Shown piece by piece: positions 20,620-30,153 of a stretch of DNA of 64,000 bases (within the stretch, counting starts at the first letter, position 1; each line of letters begins with the position of its first letter). Source of the stretch: Clostridium sp. ZS2-4. Its GTDB lineage: Bacteria; Bacillota; Clostridia; Clostridiales; Clostridiaceae. Where the stretch lies: assembly GCF_026719745.1 (NCBI RefSeq), contig NZ_JAPPRQ010000135.1, forward strand, positions 31,856 through 95,855, written 5' to 3'. Position numbers and translations under genes: made by a program. The notes under the pieces are model-generated. The model worked only from the letters and a program-made list of their open reading frames with translations. It made no database searches and was not told the origin of the DNA.

Positions 20620-21279
20620 TTATTCATTTAAATCTACTTGTTCACCAGTTACTATATAAATAGTCCACTCACATATGTTAGTTACGTGATCCGCAATTCT
20701 TTCTAAAAATTTGCATACAAACAAAAATTGAGTTCCTTGTTCAATTTTACTTGTGTCCTGTGCCATAACAGTAAACATTTCACCAAACACATCTTTGTAA
20801 ATTTTGTCAATTACATCATCTCTTTTAGAAATTTCATATGCCCTGTCTAAATCTCTTTCAACATATGCATCCAAAGCCTCTTTAATCATATCTATTACAA
20901 TACTTCCCATTCTAGGTATATCAATAAGATCCTTAATGTAAGCTTGTTCTTTTAACCTAATAGCTATCTTAGCAATATCAACTGCATGATCTGCCATTCT
21001 TTCTAAATCTGTAACAATATTTATACATGTAAATATAAATCTTAAATCAGTGGCTATTGGCTGCTGCATGGCAATAAGCTTAATACTCTTATCTTCTATT
21101 TCACGCATTAACTTATCTACCATATCATCATTCTTTATAACTTCCTCTGCTAATTTTACATCCTGTTCTGCTAAGGCTTTTATGCATTGATTAATCTGTT
21201 TTTCAACAATACTTCCCATTCTTAACAACTCATTGTGTAATTGATTTAATTCCATTTCAAAAACTTTTCTCGGAGCCAT
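20620..21279 (-). CDS. phoU: phosphate regulon modulator PhoU
   Basis: PhoU is an all-helical regulator that couples the Pst transporter to PhoR signalling. The 219 residues hold two three-helix repeats, each with the metal-binding motif: ERMADHAVDI near residue 94 and ERIADHVTNI near 195. It is the last gene of pstS-pstC-pstA-pstB-phoU. Confidence 0.95.
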   Translation of the reverse strand: MAPRKVFEMELNQLHNELLRMGSIVEKQINQCIKALAEQDVKLAEEVIKNDDMVDKLMREIEDKSIKLIAMQQPIATDLRFIFTCINIVTDLERMADHAVDIAKIAIRLKEQAYIKDLIDIPRMGSIVIDMIKEALDAYVERDLDRAYEISKRDDVIDKIYKDVFGEMFTVMAQDTSKIEQGTQFLFVCKFLERIADHVTNICEWTIYIVTGEQVDLNE

Positions 21280-21321
21280 AACTACACCTCTTTTCGTATA
21301 TTTAAAATTATATTAATCGCA

Positions 21322-22074
21322 TCATCCAAATCTTCCTGTAATATAATCTTCTGTTCTTTTGTCTTTTGGTTTATAGAAAATATCTTCAGTTTTACCATAT
21401 TCAACAACAATACCATTATAGAAAAATGCAGTATTATCTGAAATTCTTCCTGCTTGCTGCATATTGTGTGTAACAATTACTACAGTATAATCTTTTTTTA
21501 GCACATCCATAAGTTCTTCTACTTTTAAAGTGGAAATTGGGTCCAACGCCGAAGTAGGTTCATCCATTAAAATAACTTCCGGCTCTACTGCAAGAGTCCT
21601 CGCTATACAAAGTCGCTGCTGTTGCCCCCCCGAAAGCCCAATAGCACTTTTCTTAAGTCTATCTTTAACTTCATCCCAAAGAGCTGCACCCTTTAAACTT
21701 TTTTCAACAATTTCATCCAATTTGCTTTTATTCTTTATTCCATGTATTCTCGGTCCATAAGCTATGTTGTCATATATACTCATTGGAAATGGATTTGGAC
21801 TTTGAAATACCATTCCTACTTTTTTTCTAAGTTCTATAACATCATAATTAGAATCAAATATGTTTTTCCCTTCGTATATTACTTTACCCTCAATTTTAAC
21901 ATCCTCAATCAAATCATTCATCCTGTTCAAGCATCTTAGGAAAGTTGATTTGCCGCATCCTGAAGGTCCTATTAATGCAGTAACTGCATTTTTATTTATT
22001 GCTAAATTAACATCTATTAATGCTTGTTTGGTTCCATAAAATAAATTCAATTCATTAACTTCCATAATATTCAT
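21322..22074 (-). CDS. pstB: phosphate ABC transporter ATPase PstB
   Basis: The ATP-hydrolysing subunit of the high-affinity phosphate importer. Walker A is GPSGCGKST, the ABC signature LSGGQQQR, Walker [13 protein letters not shown], and the switch His is in VTHNMQQ. The 250 residues are standard. It lies 12 bases after pstA and 42 bases before phoU. Confidence 0.97.
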   Translation of the reverse strand: MNIMEVNELNLFYGTKQALIDVNLAINKNAVTALIGPSGCGKSTFLRCLNRMNDLIEDVKIEGKVIYEGKNIFDSNYDVIELRKKVGMVFQSPNPFPMSIYDNIAYGPRIHGIKNKSKLDEIVEKSLKGAALWDEVKDRLKKSAIGLSGGQQQRLCIARTLAVEPEVILMDEPTSALDPISTLKVEELMDVLKKDYTVVIVTHNMQQAGRISDNTAFFYNGIVVEYGKTEDIFYKPKDKRTEDYITGRFG

Positions 22075-22086
22075 ATAATTTCCCCC

Positions 22087-22953
22087 TTATTTAGTTCCTG
22101 CATACTTTTCGTATATCTTTTTACCTATTATTCTAGCAAGTACATTAAATAAAAGTACCATAATAATAAGCACTGCTGATGCACCATTTGCTATTTTTGA
22201 AGCATCAGGAACCATACCTTCCGAATTCAATTGCCATATATAAACAGATAAAGTTTCTGCAGGTCTAAATAAATCGAATGCAGATCCGTCACTTAAACGT
22301 ACACCTGGAGCACTCATTCCTGCTGTATATAAAAGCGCTGCGGCTTCTCCGAATATTCTACCGGCAGCTAGGATTATACCTGTTAATATCTGTGGTATTG
22401 CTGAAGGCAAAATTACTTTTACTATTGTTTGCCATTGAGTTGCACCTAATCCTAAACTGGCCTGTTTTACTTTTTTTGAAGCAGTAATAATTGCATTTTC
22501 ACTTACTCTTGTCATAGCTGGTAAGTTTAATATAGTTATTGCCATAGCCCCTGCAAAAATAGAATATCCCCAGCCAGTCATATTAACAAATACTAATAGT
22601 CCAAATAAACCTACAACTATAGATGGAAGAGATGCCATAGTCTCTATACATAATCTAATACCGTCTAGTAGTGGTCCTTCTTTTGCATATTCAGATAAGT
22701 AAATTCCTGCACCTACCCCTAAAGGCACTGTTATTAGTAGAGATATAATAAGCATATAAAATGAATTGAAAAGATGAAGACCTATTCCTCCTCCAGCCTC
22801 TATGGATGGAAGTCCAAATAAAAAATGTGGATTTAAACAATGTCTTCCATTATAAATAATATATCCAATAAGTCCTACAAGAAGCAATACTATAAATGCC
22901 GAAATCATGTATAATATTGTAGTAGCAATTTTATCAGCTTTTTTTGCGTTCAA
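22087..22953 (-). CDS. pstA: phosphate ABC transporter permease PstA
   Basis: One of two membrane permeases of the phosphate importer, with six hydrophobic segments in 288 residues. The EAA loop is seen in KVKQASLGLGATQWQTIVKV. It begins with TTG immediately after the pstC stop (TAA-TTG), with GAGGTG inside the last pstC codons. This spacing implies coupled translation of the two permeases. Confidence 0.94.
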   Translation of the reverse strand: MNAKKADKIATTILYMISAFIVLLLVGLIGYIIYNGRHCLNPHFLFGLPSIEAGGGIGLHLFNSFYMLIISLLITVPLGVGAGIYLSEYAKEGPLLDGIRLCIETMASLPSIVVGLFGLLVFVNMTGWGYSIFAGAMAITILNLPAMTRVSENAIITASKKVKQASLGLGATQWQTIVKVILPSAIPQILTGIILAAGRIFGEAAALLYTAGMSAPGVRLSDGSAFDLFRPAETLSVYIWQLNSEGMVPDASKIANGASAVLIIMVLLFNVLARIIGKKIYEKYAGTK

Positions 22954-23844
22954 TTATATTTCACCTCTTTTTCCTATCGCTCTAATAATCAGTATAAATA
23001 TAAAGGAAATAACTAGTAACAAGAATGATAAAGCCCATAATGCATTATTCCACGCTGTTCCAAAAATTGTGTTTGCCATATCCATTGTAATTATACTTGT
23101 AAGTGTAGCTGTAGTATCTATCACTCCATTTGGTATTTTTATTGAGTTACCTATTACCATTTGTACAGCTAGTGCCTCTCCAAAAGCTCTTGCCACCCCT
23201 AAAACAATTCCAGTTAAAATTCCACTCTTGCAAGCAGGAATAACTACTTTTACTATTGTTTGCCATCTTGTAGCTCCTAGTCCATAAGAACCTTGTATAT
23301 ATTCTCTTGGAATAGTTTTAATTGCATCAGAAGATATACTTGTAATTGTGGGAAGTATCATTATGCTTAAAACCAAAACACCTGCAAGCAAGCTAAATCC
23401 TACACCACCAAAACTCTTTTTTAATATTGGAATCAACACAGTAATCCCTATCCATCCGTATACTACTGATGGAATTCCTACAAATAATTCCATAGCTGGC
23501 TGCAGTGCCTTATTTCCAATTTTAGGTGAAATTAAATTCATGAAAATAGCTAAAGCTATACTAATAGGAGCACTAATAATTACTGCTCCAATAGATACAA
23601 GTGTAGACCCTAGGAGAAATATTAAAGCTCCAAATTTAGGTGTTTCACTATCAGGTTTCCAAGTAGTAGTAAATAAAAATTCTTTAAGTGAATATCCATC
23701 TTTAAAAAATGTGCTTAAACCCTTTGAAGCTACAAAACCAATTATAGTCAAGGTTAATATAACTATTAAATAGCCACAAAAAATTGAAAACCCTCTCCCC
23801 AAATATTCATTTTTCAATTTTTGCCAAACATTCTTTTTATTCAT
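22954..23844 (-). CDS. pstC: phosphate ABC transporter permease PstC
   Basis: The second permease subunit of the phosphate importer, with six hydrophobic segments. The EAA loop is REYIQGSYGLGATRWQTIVKV (seen in two parts). I start at MNKKNVWQ, nine bases after GGAG, giving 296 residues. A longer frame to 23919 would read through a hairpin in the pstS-pstC gap and adds an unlikely extra segment. Confidence 0.93.
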   Translation of the reverse strand: MNKKNVWQKLKNEYLGRGFSIFCGYLIVILTLTIIGFVASKGLSTFFKDGYSLKEFLFTTTWKPDSETPKFGALIFLLGSTLVSIGAVIISAPISIALAIFMNLISPKIGNKALQPAMELFVGIPSVVYGWIGITVLIPILKKSFGGVGFSLLAGVLVLSIMILPTITSISSDAIKTIPREYIQGSYGLGATRWQTIVKVVIPACKSGILTGIVLGVARAFGEALAVQMVIGNSIKIPNGVIDTTATLTSIITMDMANTIFGTAWNNALWALSFLLLVISFIFILIIRAIGKRGEI

Positions 23845-23883
23845 ATCATCATACTCCAAACTCATATTTTTTACATAAATTAA

Positions 23884-23906
23884 GACCAGTTGAAATACAA
23901 CCAGTC
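23884..23906 (-). terminator. attenuating hairpin between pstS and pstC
   Basis: Nine-pair stem GACTGGTTG / CAACTGGTC (with two G-U pairs) and TTAATTT after it. It probably reduces read-through so that PstS is made in excess of the membrane subunits; this role is inferred. Confidence 0.55.
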
Positions 23907-23947
23907 CTAATTTCATCACAGATTTCTAAGCTTTCAAGTAACTATGA

Positions 23948-24853
23948 TCATTGAACTTTCATATCACTTACTGGGATGTACCCTTTACTTTCAATTACTG
24001 GTTTAACTTCATCTGAAATCATATAATCAAGGAACGCCTTTGCGAGTCCTGAAGGTTCTCCTTTAGTATACATATGTTCAAATGACCAGAAAGGATATTT
24101 TCCTGTTGTTATGTTTTCTTTAGTAGCTTCTACTCCATCGATTTTTATTAACTTCATACTATCTTTTGCTTCTTCATTTACAAAATATGATAATGCCAGA
24201 TAAGAAATTGATCCTTTAGTAGCTTCTATGGTCTTTTGAACAGCTCCACTTGAATCCTGAGTTGTACCTATTCCTTCTGCTTCTTCCTTACCATCCATTA
24301 CTGTTTTAACAAATGTAGATCTTGTACCCGAAGATTTACCTCTGTTAACTATTTCTATTTTAAGGTCTTCTCCACCAACTTCTTTCCAGTTAGTAATTTT
24401 GCCTTGGAACATGTCTTGAATTTGAGCTTTTGTTAAAGTATCAACTTTAACATCTTTATTTGCAACAATAGCAAATCCTATTGCACAAACTTTATGGTTT
24501 ACTAAAGACTTAGCTAATTCCGCTTTATCTCCTGTTAATTTTTCTTCAGCAAAAAGATCTGAATTACCAATATCTACCGCACCTTGTGCAACTTGTGATA
24601 GACCAGTACCACTACCTCCACCTTGAATATTGATTTGTGCATTAGTATTTTTTTTCATGAACATATCTGCAGCTGCCTTAGCTAAAGGTTGGAGGGCTGA
24701 TGAACCTGAAGCTGTTATAGATCCACTAGTTCCTTCAGTTTTTGCAGCTTCTTTGTTAGTTGTACTTCCTGATTTGCCGCATCCTGCAAACATTCCTCCC
24801 ATTACAGTTATTGCTAAAGCAGCTACTACTACCTTTAATGACTTTTTATTCAT
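23948..24853 (-). CDS. pstS: phosphate-binding lipoprotein PstS
   Basis: The extracellular phosphate receptor of the importer. The lipobox MFAGC puts the lipidated Cys at residue 25. The phosphate-binding segments SGSSALQPLA, GSGTGLSQVAQG and GKSSGTRSTF are all visible. The 301 residues are typical of the type with a short mature form. It is first in the pst operon and the most strongly expected target of PhoP. Confidence 0.96.
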   Translation of the reverse strand: MNKKSLKVVVAALAITVMGGMFAGCGKSGSTTNKEAAKTEGTSGSITASGSSALQPLAKAAADMFMKKNTNAQINIQGGGSGTGLSQVAQGAVDIGNSDLFAEEKLTGDKAELAKSLVNHKVCAIGFAIVANKDVKVDTLTKAQIQDMFQGKITNWKEVGGEDLKIEIVNRGKSSGTRSTFVKTVMDGKEEAEGIGTTQDSSGAVQKTIEATKGSISYLALSYFVNEEAKDSMKLIKIDGVEATKENITTGKYPFWSFEHMYTKGEPSGLAKAFLDYMISDEVKPVIESKGYIPVSDMKVQ

Positions 24854-24931
24854 TTTGAAAAACCTCCATTCAAGTTTTAATCGTAATTAGCTCTTACAAG
24901 TAATATAATACCTTAGGAAGGTTAACCATAT

Positions 24932-24960
24932 ATTATATAAATGTTAATTAAAATTAACAA
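24932..24960 (-). promoter_or_regulatory. pstS promoter with Pho-box-like palindrome
   Basis: TTGTTA (24955-24960), 17-base spacer, TATAAT (24932-24937). The -35 region is embedded in TGTTAATT-2 nt-AATTAACA (24942-24959), and GGTTAACC lies at 24920-24927. TTAACA-like repeats resemble PhoP boxes of Firmicutes. Confidence 0.6.
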
Positions 24961-25137
24961 AACAATACTTGTAAAATAAATTGTTCAAAAATTTATTTAA
25001 TTTAGAATAAACAACTTAATATTTTACTTAATAATTTTTAATACTAATGTTAAATTTCTACCTTCATTTTTAGTTTCTGCCATAAAATTTAATTTATACA
25101 TAAGTTTTAAAAGTATCATAAGTTACATATTCCATAT

Positions 25138-25169
25138 AAAAAAAGCTGAGACAGATATTCTATCTCAGC
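25138..25169 (-). terminator. intrinsic terminator after phoR
   Basis: Eleven-bp stem (GCTGAGATAGA / TCTGTCTCAGC) followed by seven T. The phoR stop codon lies inside it. Confidence 0.9.
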
Positions 25170-26866
25170 AATGGTATTTCAACTATGAATTTAGTTCCAC
25201 TTCCCAGTTCACTTTCCACATATATTTCACCTTCAAAATTGAGGACTATATGCTTTACTATAGCCAGACCAAGTCCAGTACCTCCTCTAGCTCTAGATCT
25301 AGCCTTATCAACTCTATAGAAACGTTCAAATAATCTTGGTATATGTTCTTTGGGTATACCAGGTCCTGTATCTTCAATCCATAAAATGCATTTTTTTTCT
25401 TTAATTTCAGTTCCAATATAAACTTTATCTCCATTTTCTGAATATTTTATTGCATTATCAATAAGATTTATAAGCATTTGCTTAAATCTATCTTTATCAC
25501 CACAAATCTTTGGAGAATTTTTAATAATAAGCTCAATATCAATCTCTTTCATATCTGCTGTATTCTTCATAAGATTATATGCATCTTTTATTACAGAATT
25601 TACATTGATAACCTCTTTAACCTTTACTTCTCTATTCTGTTCAATATCCGATAAGGTCAATATATCACTTATTAGTCTTGTTAATCTTTCAGTTTCATTA
25701 TCAATTATTCCTAAAAATTTTTCACGTATTTTAACATCTTCTACATATCTTAAAGTTTCTGCAAACCCTTTTATAGATGTCAATGGTGTTTTTAATTCAT
25801 GTGAAACATTGGCAACGAATTGACTTCTCATATTTTCTAATCTTCTAATATCCGTAACATCTTGGACAACTGCAACAGTTCCTATATGTTCTTTGTTACT
25901 AACAATGTCTGCCGTTCTTACTTTTAAAATTTTCTCTTCTGGCCAAAGAATTTTAATTTCCTTATATTCTATATTGTTCTTAAAAATATCTTCCAACTCA
26001 TAATCACGAATGCAATCCATTAAATTATGACCAATAATTTCTTTTTCTACCCCAAATATTTTCTGAGCATAAGGATTTATAATAATTACTCTATTTTTTC
26101 TATCTACAGCTATGACCCCACTATCCATACTTTTTAAAATTGCTTGCAATTTGTTTTGTTTCTCAATAGAATCACGCAGTGTGTATTGAAGTTTATCTGC
26201 CATATTATTAAACGTCTCTGCAAGCTGCCCTATCTCATCATTAGAATTTATACATACCCTCCTATCAAATTCACCTTTTGCAATTCTTGCAGTTATAAAT
26301 TCTAAATCTTTTATAGGCTTCACAATTACATAAGATAATTTAGAAGAAAATATAACAGATATAGAAAATACTATTATCAAGACAATTAAATAATACTTTA
26401 GATATTTCCCTTCAAATCCAGTTACAACCTCCATAGGCATTGAACTTCTAATAACATATCCATCTTTTAAAGCAGATGCATAGTACATCATTGTTTTCTT
26501 TAATGATTTGCTAAATCTTACACTATATCCATTTCCAAATTTTCTTGCTTCAATTATTTCTTTACGCTGATTATGATTATCCATCTCGTCTGGAAGTGCA
26601 TCTGAATCATAAATAACTTTACCCTTTGTGTCTATCAATGTAACTCTAAAATTTGATCTATTAAAATTCTTAAAGTAAATACTTTTATCAGAAATTACGT
26701 TCTCCTCTAACAAATTCATAACTAATTTATTATTAATCTCCAAACTTTTTTTTATATTTTCCTCATTCTGATAGTTAATAATAGTCATGTATAGTGCCGT
26801 TACCATTGCTAAACTCAAAATGATAGTACTGAGAATGGATAGCATAAGTTTATTTTTCATCTTCAT
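25160..26866 (-). CDS. phoR: phosphate sensor histidine kinase PhoR
   Basis: Membrane sensor kinase for phosphate limitation, 568 residues. Order: transmembrane helix (about 5-27), extracytoplasmic sensor, second helix (about 162-182), HAMP, PAS domain (about 245-340), HisKA with phospho-acceptor His in VSHELKTPLTS, and the ATPase domain with NLIDNAIKYS and GTGLGLAIVK. I start at MKMKNKLML just after the phoP stop; the ATG 30 bases upstream lies inside phoP. It should phosphorylate PhoP. Confidence 0.95.
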   Translation of the reverse strand: MKMKNKLMLSILSTIILSLAMVTALYMTIINYQNEENIKKSLEINNKLVMNLLEENVISDKSIYFKNFNRSNFRVTLIDTKGKVIYDSDALPDEMDNHNQRKEIIEARKFGNGYSVRFSKSLKKTMMYYASALKDGYVIRSSMPMEVVTGFEGKYLKYYLIVLIIVFSISVIFSSKLSYVIVKPIKDLEFITARIAKGEFDRRVCINSNDEIGQLAETFNNMADKLQYTLRDSIEKQNKLQAILKSMDSGVIAVDRKNRVIIINPYAQKIFGVEKEIIGHNLMDCIRDYELEDIFKNNIEYKEIKILWPEEKILKVRTADIVSNKEHIGTVAVVQDVTDIRRLENMRSQFVANVSHELKTPLTSIKGFAETLRYVEDVKIREKFLGIIDNETERLTRLISDILTLSDIEQNREVKVKEVINVNSVIKDAYNLMKNTADMKEIDIELIIKNSPKICGDKDRFKQMLINLIDNAIKYSENGDKVYIGTEIKEKKCILWIEDTGPGIPKEHIPRLFERFYRVDKARSRARGGTGLGLAIVKHIVLNFEGEIYVESELGSGTKFIVEIPLLR

Positions 26867-26867
26867 A

Positions 26868-27566
26868 TTATTCACCCGAATTAAACCTATATCCAATTCC
26901 TCTTATAGTTTCAACAAATTTAGGATTTTTATCATCATCCTCAATTTTTTTTCTAAGATATCTTATATGAACATCAACCGTCCTTGTCTCACCAATATAT
27001 TCGTATCCCCATACCTTATCCAACAGAAAATCTCTTGTCATAACTCTGCCTTTATTTTTTATTAGAACTTCTAAAAGTTCAAATTCTTTTAATGTCAAAT
27101 CTATTTTTTTATTATTTTTCACAACTTCATGCTTTTCAAAATCAATTGTAACATTACCAAAATTACATACATTATCTATTGGATATTGAGTTCTTATTCT
27201 TCTAAGTACAGCTTTTACCCTAGCAACTAATTCTCTTACTGAAAAAGGTTTTGTTAAATAATCATCTGCTCCAAGTTCTAATCCTAAAATTTTATCTAAC
27301 TCTTCTCCCTTAGCAGTAATCATAATTATTGGAGTATTGGATATTACATTATGTCTTCTAATTTCTTTACAAACATCATATCCGTCCATACCTGGCAGCA
27401 TAACATCTAATAAAATTAACTGGGGTAATTCCATTTTTGCTATTTTTAATGCTTCTAATCCATCATTAGCACACAAAACCTTATAACCACTATTCTCCAA
27501 ATTAAATTTTATAAGTTCCTGTATATGTTCTTCATCATCTACTATTAAAATCTTCTCATCAGCCAT
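26868..27566 (-). CDS. phoP: phosphate response regulator PhoP
   Basis: OmpR-family response regulator. The receiver domain has acidic DDEEH, the phosphorylated Asp in LLDVMLPGMDG and the switch Lys of LTKPF. The C-terminal winged helix has LTLKEFELLEVL and TVDVHIRYLRKKIE. I start at MADEKILIV, nine bases after AGGAGGT; the ATG three codons upstream touches the ribosome site. 232 residues. Its likely target is the pst operon on its left. Confidence 0.95.
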   Translation of the reverse strand: MADEKILIVDDEEHIQELIKFNLENSGYKVLCANDGLEALKIAKMELPQLILLDVMLPGMDGYDVCKEIRRHNVISNTPIIMITAKGEELDKILGLELGADDYLTKPFSVRELVARVKAVLRRIRTQYPIDNVCNFGNVTIDFEKHEVVKNNKKIDLTLKEFELLEVLIKNKGRVMTRDFLLDKVWGYEYIGETRTVDVHIRYLRKKIEDDDKNPKFVETIRGIGYRFNSGE

Positions 27567-27590
27567 TAATTTCATACCTCCTAAAGTAAA

Positions 27591-28301
27591 TTATTTTATA
27601 TATATAAATGAAAACATTCTTCCACTTTTTTCTTTATGTTTTCTATAAGAATGTAACTTATGTTTTTCATTACAAAATGTACATATATCCAAAGTTTTAA
27701 TCTGGTAAAGTCTTACTCCTAAACTATTAAGCTGCTCTATAATACAGTTTTGCAAGTTCAAATTTCTGCCTTTAATTATATTACTATTTTTATATAATTC
27801 TAAATTTTTAAACTGCAGTGCTAACTCTTCACTAACTTCATAGCAGCACTGCATATTATGAGGACCAATATACACTTTCAAATCTCCTATTGCTGTATTA
27901 TATTCCTTAATCATTTTCTCAACAGCTTTTGTAGTTATATTTTGTATAGTACCTCTCCATCCACTATGTATAGCAGCAGCAACCTTTTTCTTTCTATCAT
28001 AAATAATAACTGGTACACAATCCGCTGTAAAAACGCCTATTGCAACTTCTTTTTCATTGGTTATTATTGCATCTCCATTATGCATTTCTCCATCATGTAC
28101 ATATACTAAATCACTATGAATTTGATTTAAGTATCCTATCTGTTTAATATTTATCCATTCTTTTAATTTTTTAATATTTTCTATTCCTTCTATGGTATTT
28201 TTATTAAAATTTAAATTTCCTTTAGCAGTGGAAAAATATATTTCTGCATCTTCCTCTGAAAATTTTAAGAATTCACATTTATCTACAAGCACATTTATCA
28301 T
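27591..28301 (-). CDS. pgeF: purine nucleoside phosphorylase / laccase-domain protein (YfiH/PgeF)
   Basis: A 236-residue copper- or zinc-binding protein of the YfiH/YlmD family. Members act on purine nucleosides, and E. coli PgeF edits muropeptide precursors. The metal motifs are HSGWRGT, IGPHNMQCCYEV and CTFCNEKHKLHSYR. It lies 24 bases upstream of phoP in the same direction, so it may be cotranscribed with phoPR. The exact substrate here is uncertain. Confidence 0.88.
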   Translation of the reverse strand: MINVLVDKCEFLKFSEEDAEIYFSTAKGNLNFNKNTIEGIENIKKLKEWINIKQIGYLNQIHSDLVYVHDGEMHNGDAIITNEKEVAIGVFTADCVPVIIYDRKKKVAAAIHSGWRGTIQNITTKAVEKMIKEYNTAIGDLKVYIGPHNMQCCYEVSEELALQFKNLELYKNSNIIKGRNLNLQNCIIEQLNSLGVRLYQIKTLDICTFCNEKHKLHSYRKHKEKSGRMFSFIYIK

Positions 28302-28400
28302 TTTTGTACGCTCCTTATATACTATTATTTTAACATCATTATTTCATTTTATAAAATATATGCATATAATTTAACTTATTTAATCTTTTTTTAACATAAT

Positions 28401-28432
28401 AAAAATGCCCATATTAAATTTAGGGCATTTTT
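28401..28432 (-). terminator. intrinsic terminator after nrdR
   Basis: Stem AAAAATGCCC / GGGCATTTTT with a 12-nt loop. It overlaps the nrdR stop. Confidence 0.9.
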
Positions 28433-28884
28433 TTATCAGAGATTAAATTTTTTATTTCCTCTATAAAGGTATTAACATCCTTAAATTGTCTATATACAGA
28501 TGCAAACCTTACATATGATATTTCATCAATCTTCTTCAATCTTTCCATTATCATTTCACCAATAGTTTCTGATTTTATCTCTGTAACCATATCATTAGAT
28601 ATTTTTTTCTCAATTTCATCCGCTACAGCATCTATTTGAACTCTTGAAACAGGTCTTTTTTGACAAGCTTTCAATAATCCATTAATTATTTTTGACTTAT
28701 CAAAATACTCTCTATTTGAATCTTTTTTAATTACTAATATAGGTATGTCTTCTATTTTTTCATAGGTAGTATATCTTTTGTTACATTTTAAGCATTCCCT
28801 TCTTCTTCTAATTGCCTTATGATCCTCTGTGGATCTTGAATCAACCACTTTACTCTCTTCAAAGCCACAATAGGGACATTTCAA
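28420..28884 (-). CDS. nrdR: ribonucleotide reductase repressor NrdR
   Basis: NrdR senses ATP/dATP and represses ribonucleotide reductase genes. The zinc ribbon has CPYCGFEESKVVDSR and CLKCNKRYTTYE (four Cys). The ATP-cone covers about residues 49-139. The 154 residues are standard. It follows the PRC-barrel gene and sigG in the same direction, the usual Firmicutes context. Confidence 0.96.
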   Translation of the reverse strand: MKCPYCGFEESKVVDSRSTEDHKAIRRRRECLKCNKRYTTYEKIEDIPILVIKKDSNREYFDKSKIINGLLKACQKRPVSRVQIDAVADEIEKKISNDMVTEIKSETIGEMIMERLKKIDEISYVRFASVYRQFKDVNTFIEEIKNLISDKKMP

Positions 28885-28951
28885 TCTATCACGTCCTTTT
28901 TCTATACTATATTACATTCAACATTATACCTTTTTTTCATATAAATTACCA

Positions 28952-29206
28952 CTACTTATTATCTATATCAATCATATTTTCATTTACTAAAATTACATCA
29001 ACGCCAACTTTTACAATCTTTTCCCATGAAATTTCAATATAACTATTTTTGTTAAACCAAGATGTTCTTTCTGCTGGTATTATTATCGAAATTATTTTAT
29101 ATTCATTACAATCCACTTTGAAATCTCTTATATATCCTATTTTACAACCAGTATTTATATCTATAACTTCCATCAATTTTAAATTGTTTATTGAATAAAA
29201 ATCCAT
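28952..29206 (-). CDS. YlmC/YmxH-family PRC-barrel protein
   Basis: An 84-residue single PRC-barrel protein of the sporulation-associated YlmC/YmxH family. LKLMEVIDINTGCKIGYIRD is the barrel core (seen in the N-terminal half). AAGGAGG precedes the ATG. The position just after sigG is conserved in spore formers. The molecular role is not established, to my knowledge. Confidence 0.85.
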   Translation of the reverse strand: MDFYSINNLKLMEVIDINTGCKIGYIRDFKVDCNEYKIISIIIPAERTSWFNKNSYIEISWEKIVKVGVDVILVNENMIDIDNK

Positions 29207-29283
29207 TTTACTTCCTCCTTTTCTTATTTTCCATCAATAATATAATATATGTACAAGCTATTTAATATATTATTTTAAAAATA

Positions 29284-29309
29284 AAAATAGAGCCTATAAG
29301 CTCTATTTT
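29284..29309 (-). terminator. intrinsic terminator after sigG
   Basis: Ten-bp stem AAAATAGAGC / GCTCTATTTT with a 6-nt loop; overlaps the sigG stop codon. Confidence 0.85.
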
Positions 29310-30081
29310 ATATATGTTTACGCATATGCTTTAATGCTGTTTTTTCAAGTCTTGAAACTTGTGCTTGTGAAATACCTATTTCCTCAGCAACTTCCATTTG
29401 GGTACGTCCTTGAAAAAACCTCATATTTAATATTAATTTTTCTCTATCATTTAATTTTTTCATAGCTTCTTTTATAGATATGTTTTCAAGCCAACTCTCA
29501 TCAATGTTTTTACTATCACTAATTTGGTCCATAACATACAAAGCATCTCCTCCATCATGATAGATTGGTTCAAATAGTGACACTGGATCTTGAATAGCAT
29601 CTAGGGCAAATACAACTTCCTCTCTTGGAATATTAAGTTCTTTTGCGATTTGAGAAACAGTAGGTTCTTTATTTTCCCTATTTACAAGTTTATCTCTTAC
29701 TTGTAAAGCTTTATATGCTATATCTCTCAACGATCTACTGACTCTTATTGAATTATTATCTCTTAAATATCTCCTAATTTCTCCTATAATCATAGGAACA
29801 GCATACGTTGAAAATTTAACATTTTGACTTAAATCAAAATTATCAATAGATTTTATTAATCCAATACACCCTACTTGAAACAAATCGTCTACATTTTCGC
29901 CTCTATTATTAAATCTTTGAATTACGCTTAATACCAATCTTAAATTTCCTCTGATAAATTTTTCCCTAGAAATTGAGTCACCGTCCTTCATTTTTAATAA
30001 CAATTCTTTCATTTCACGTTCTTTTAAAATAGGTAGTTTTGCAGTATTCACTCCACAAATCTCCACTTTATTTATCATCAT
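29308..30081 (-). CDS. sigG: forespore late sigma factor SigG
   Basis: SigG directs late gene expression in the forespore. The N-terminal NKVEICGVNTAKLP is diagnostic. Region 2 (LFQVGCIGLIKSIDNFD, KFSTYAVPMIIGEIRRYLRDN seen in parts) and region 4 (EEIGISQAQVSRLEK) are intact. The 257 residues match the family. It lies downstream of spoIIGA-sigE, with its own SigF-type promoter. Confidence 0.97.
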   Translation of the reverse strand: MMINKVEICGVNTAKLPILKEREMKELLLKMKDGDSISREKFIRGNLRLVLSVIQRFNNRGENVDDLFQVGCIGLIKSIDNFDLSQNVKFSTYAVPMIIGEIRRYLRDNNSIRVSRSLRDIAYKALQVRDKLVNRENKEPTVSQIAKELNIPREEVVFALDAIQDPVSLFEPIYHDGGDALYVMDQISDSKNIDESWLENISIKEAMKKLNDREKLILNMRFFQGRTQMEVAEEIGISQAQVSRLEKTALKHMRKHI

Positions 30082-30113
30082 AAAAATCAGCTCCCTCAGA
30101 GTAGTCGCATTCT

Positions 30114-30143
30114 AATTATCCCCTGAGAAACTAATTTTTATAC
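30114..30143 (-). promoter_or_regulatory. SigF-type (forespore) promoter of sigG
   Basis: GTATA (30139-30143), 15-base spacer, GGGGATAATT (30114-30123) on the minus strand. This matches the SigF consensus GYATA-N15-GGnnAnAnT, 33 bases upstream of the start codon. Confidence 0.75.
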
Positions 30144-30153
30144 CAAGGACAAT

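Noticed and set aside
21282..21476. 64-residue minus-strand frame overlapping the end of pstB
   Set aside because: It lies in another frame of the clear pstB gene and has no family features.
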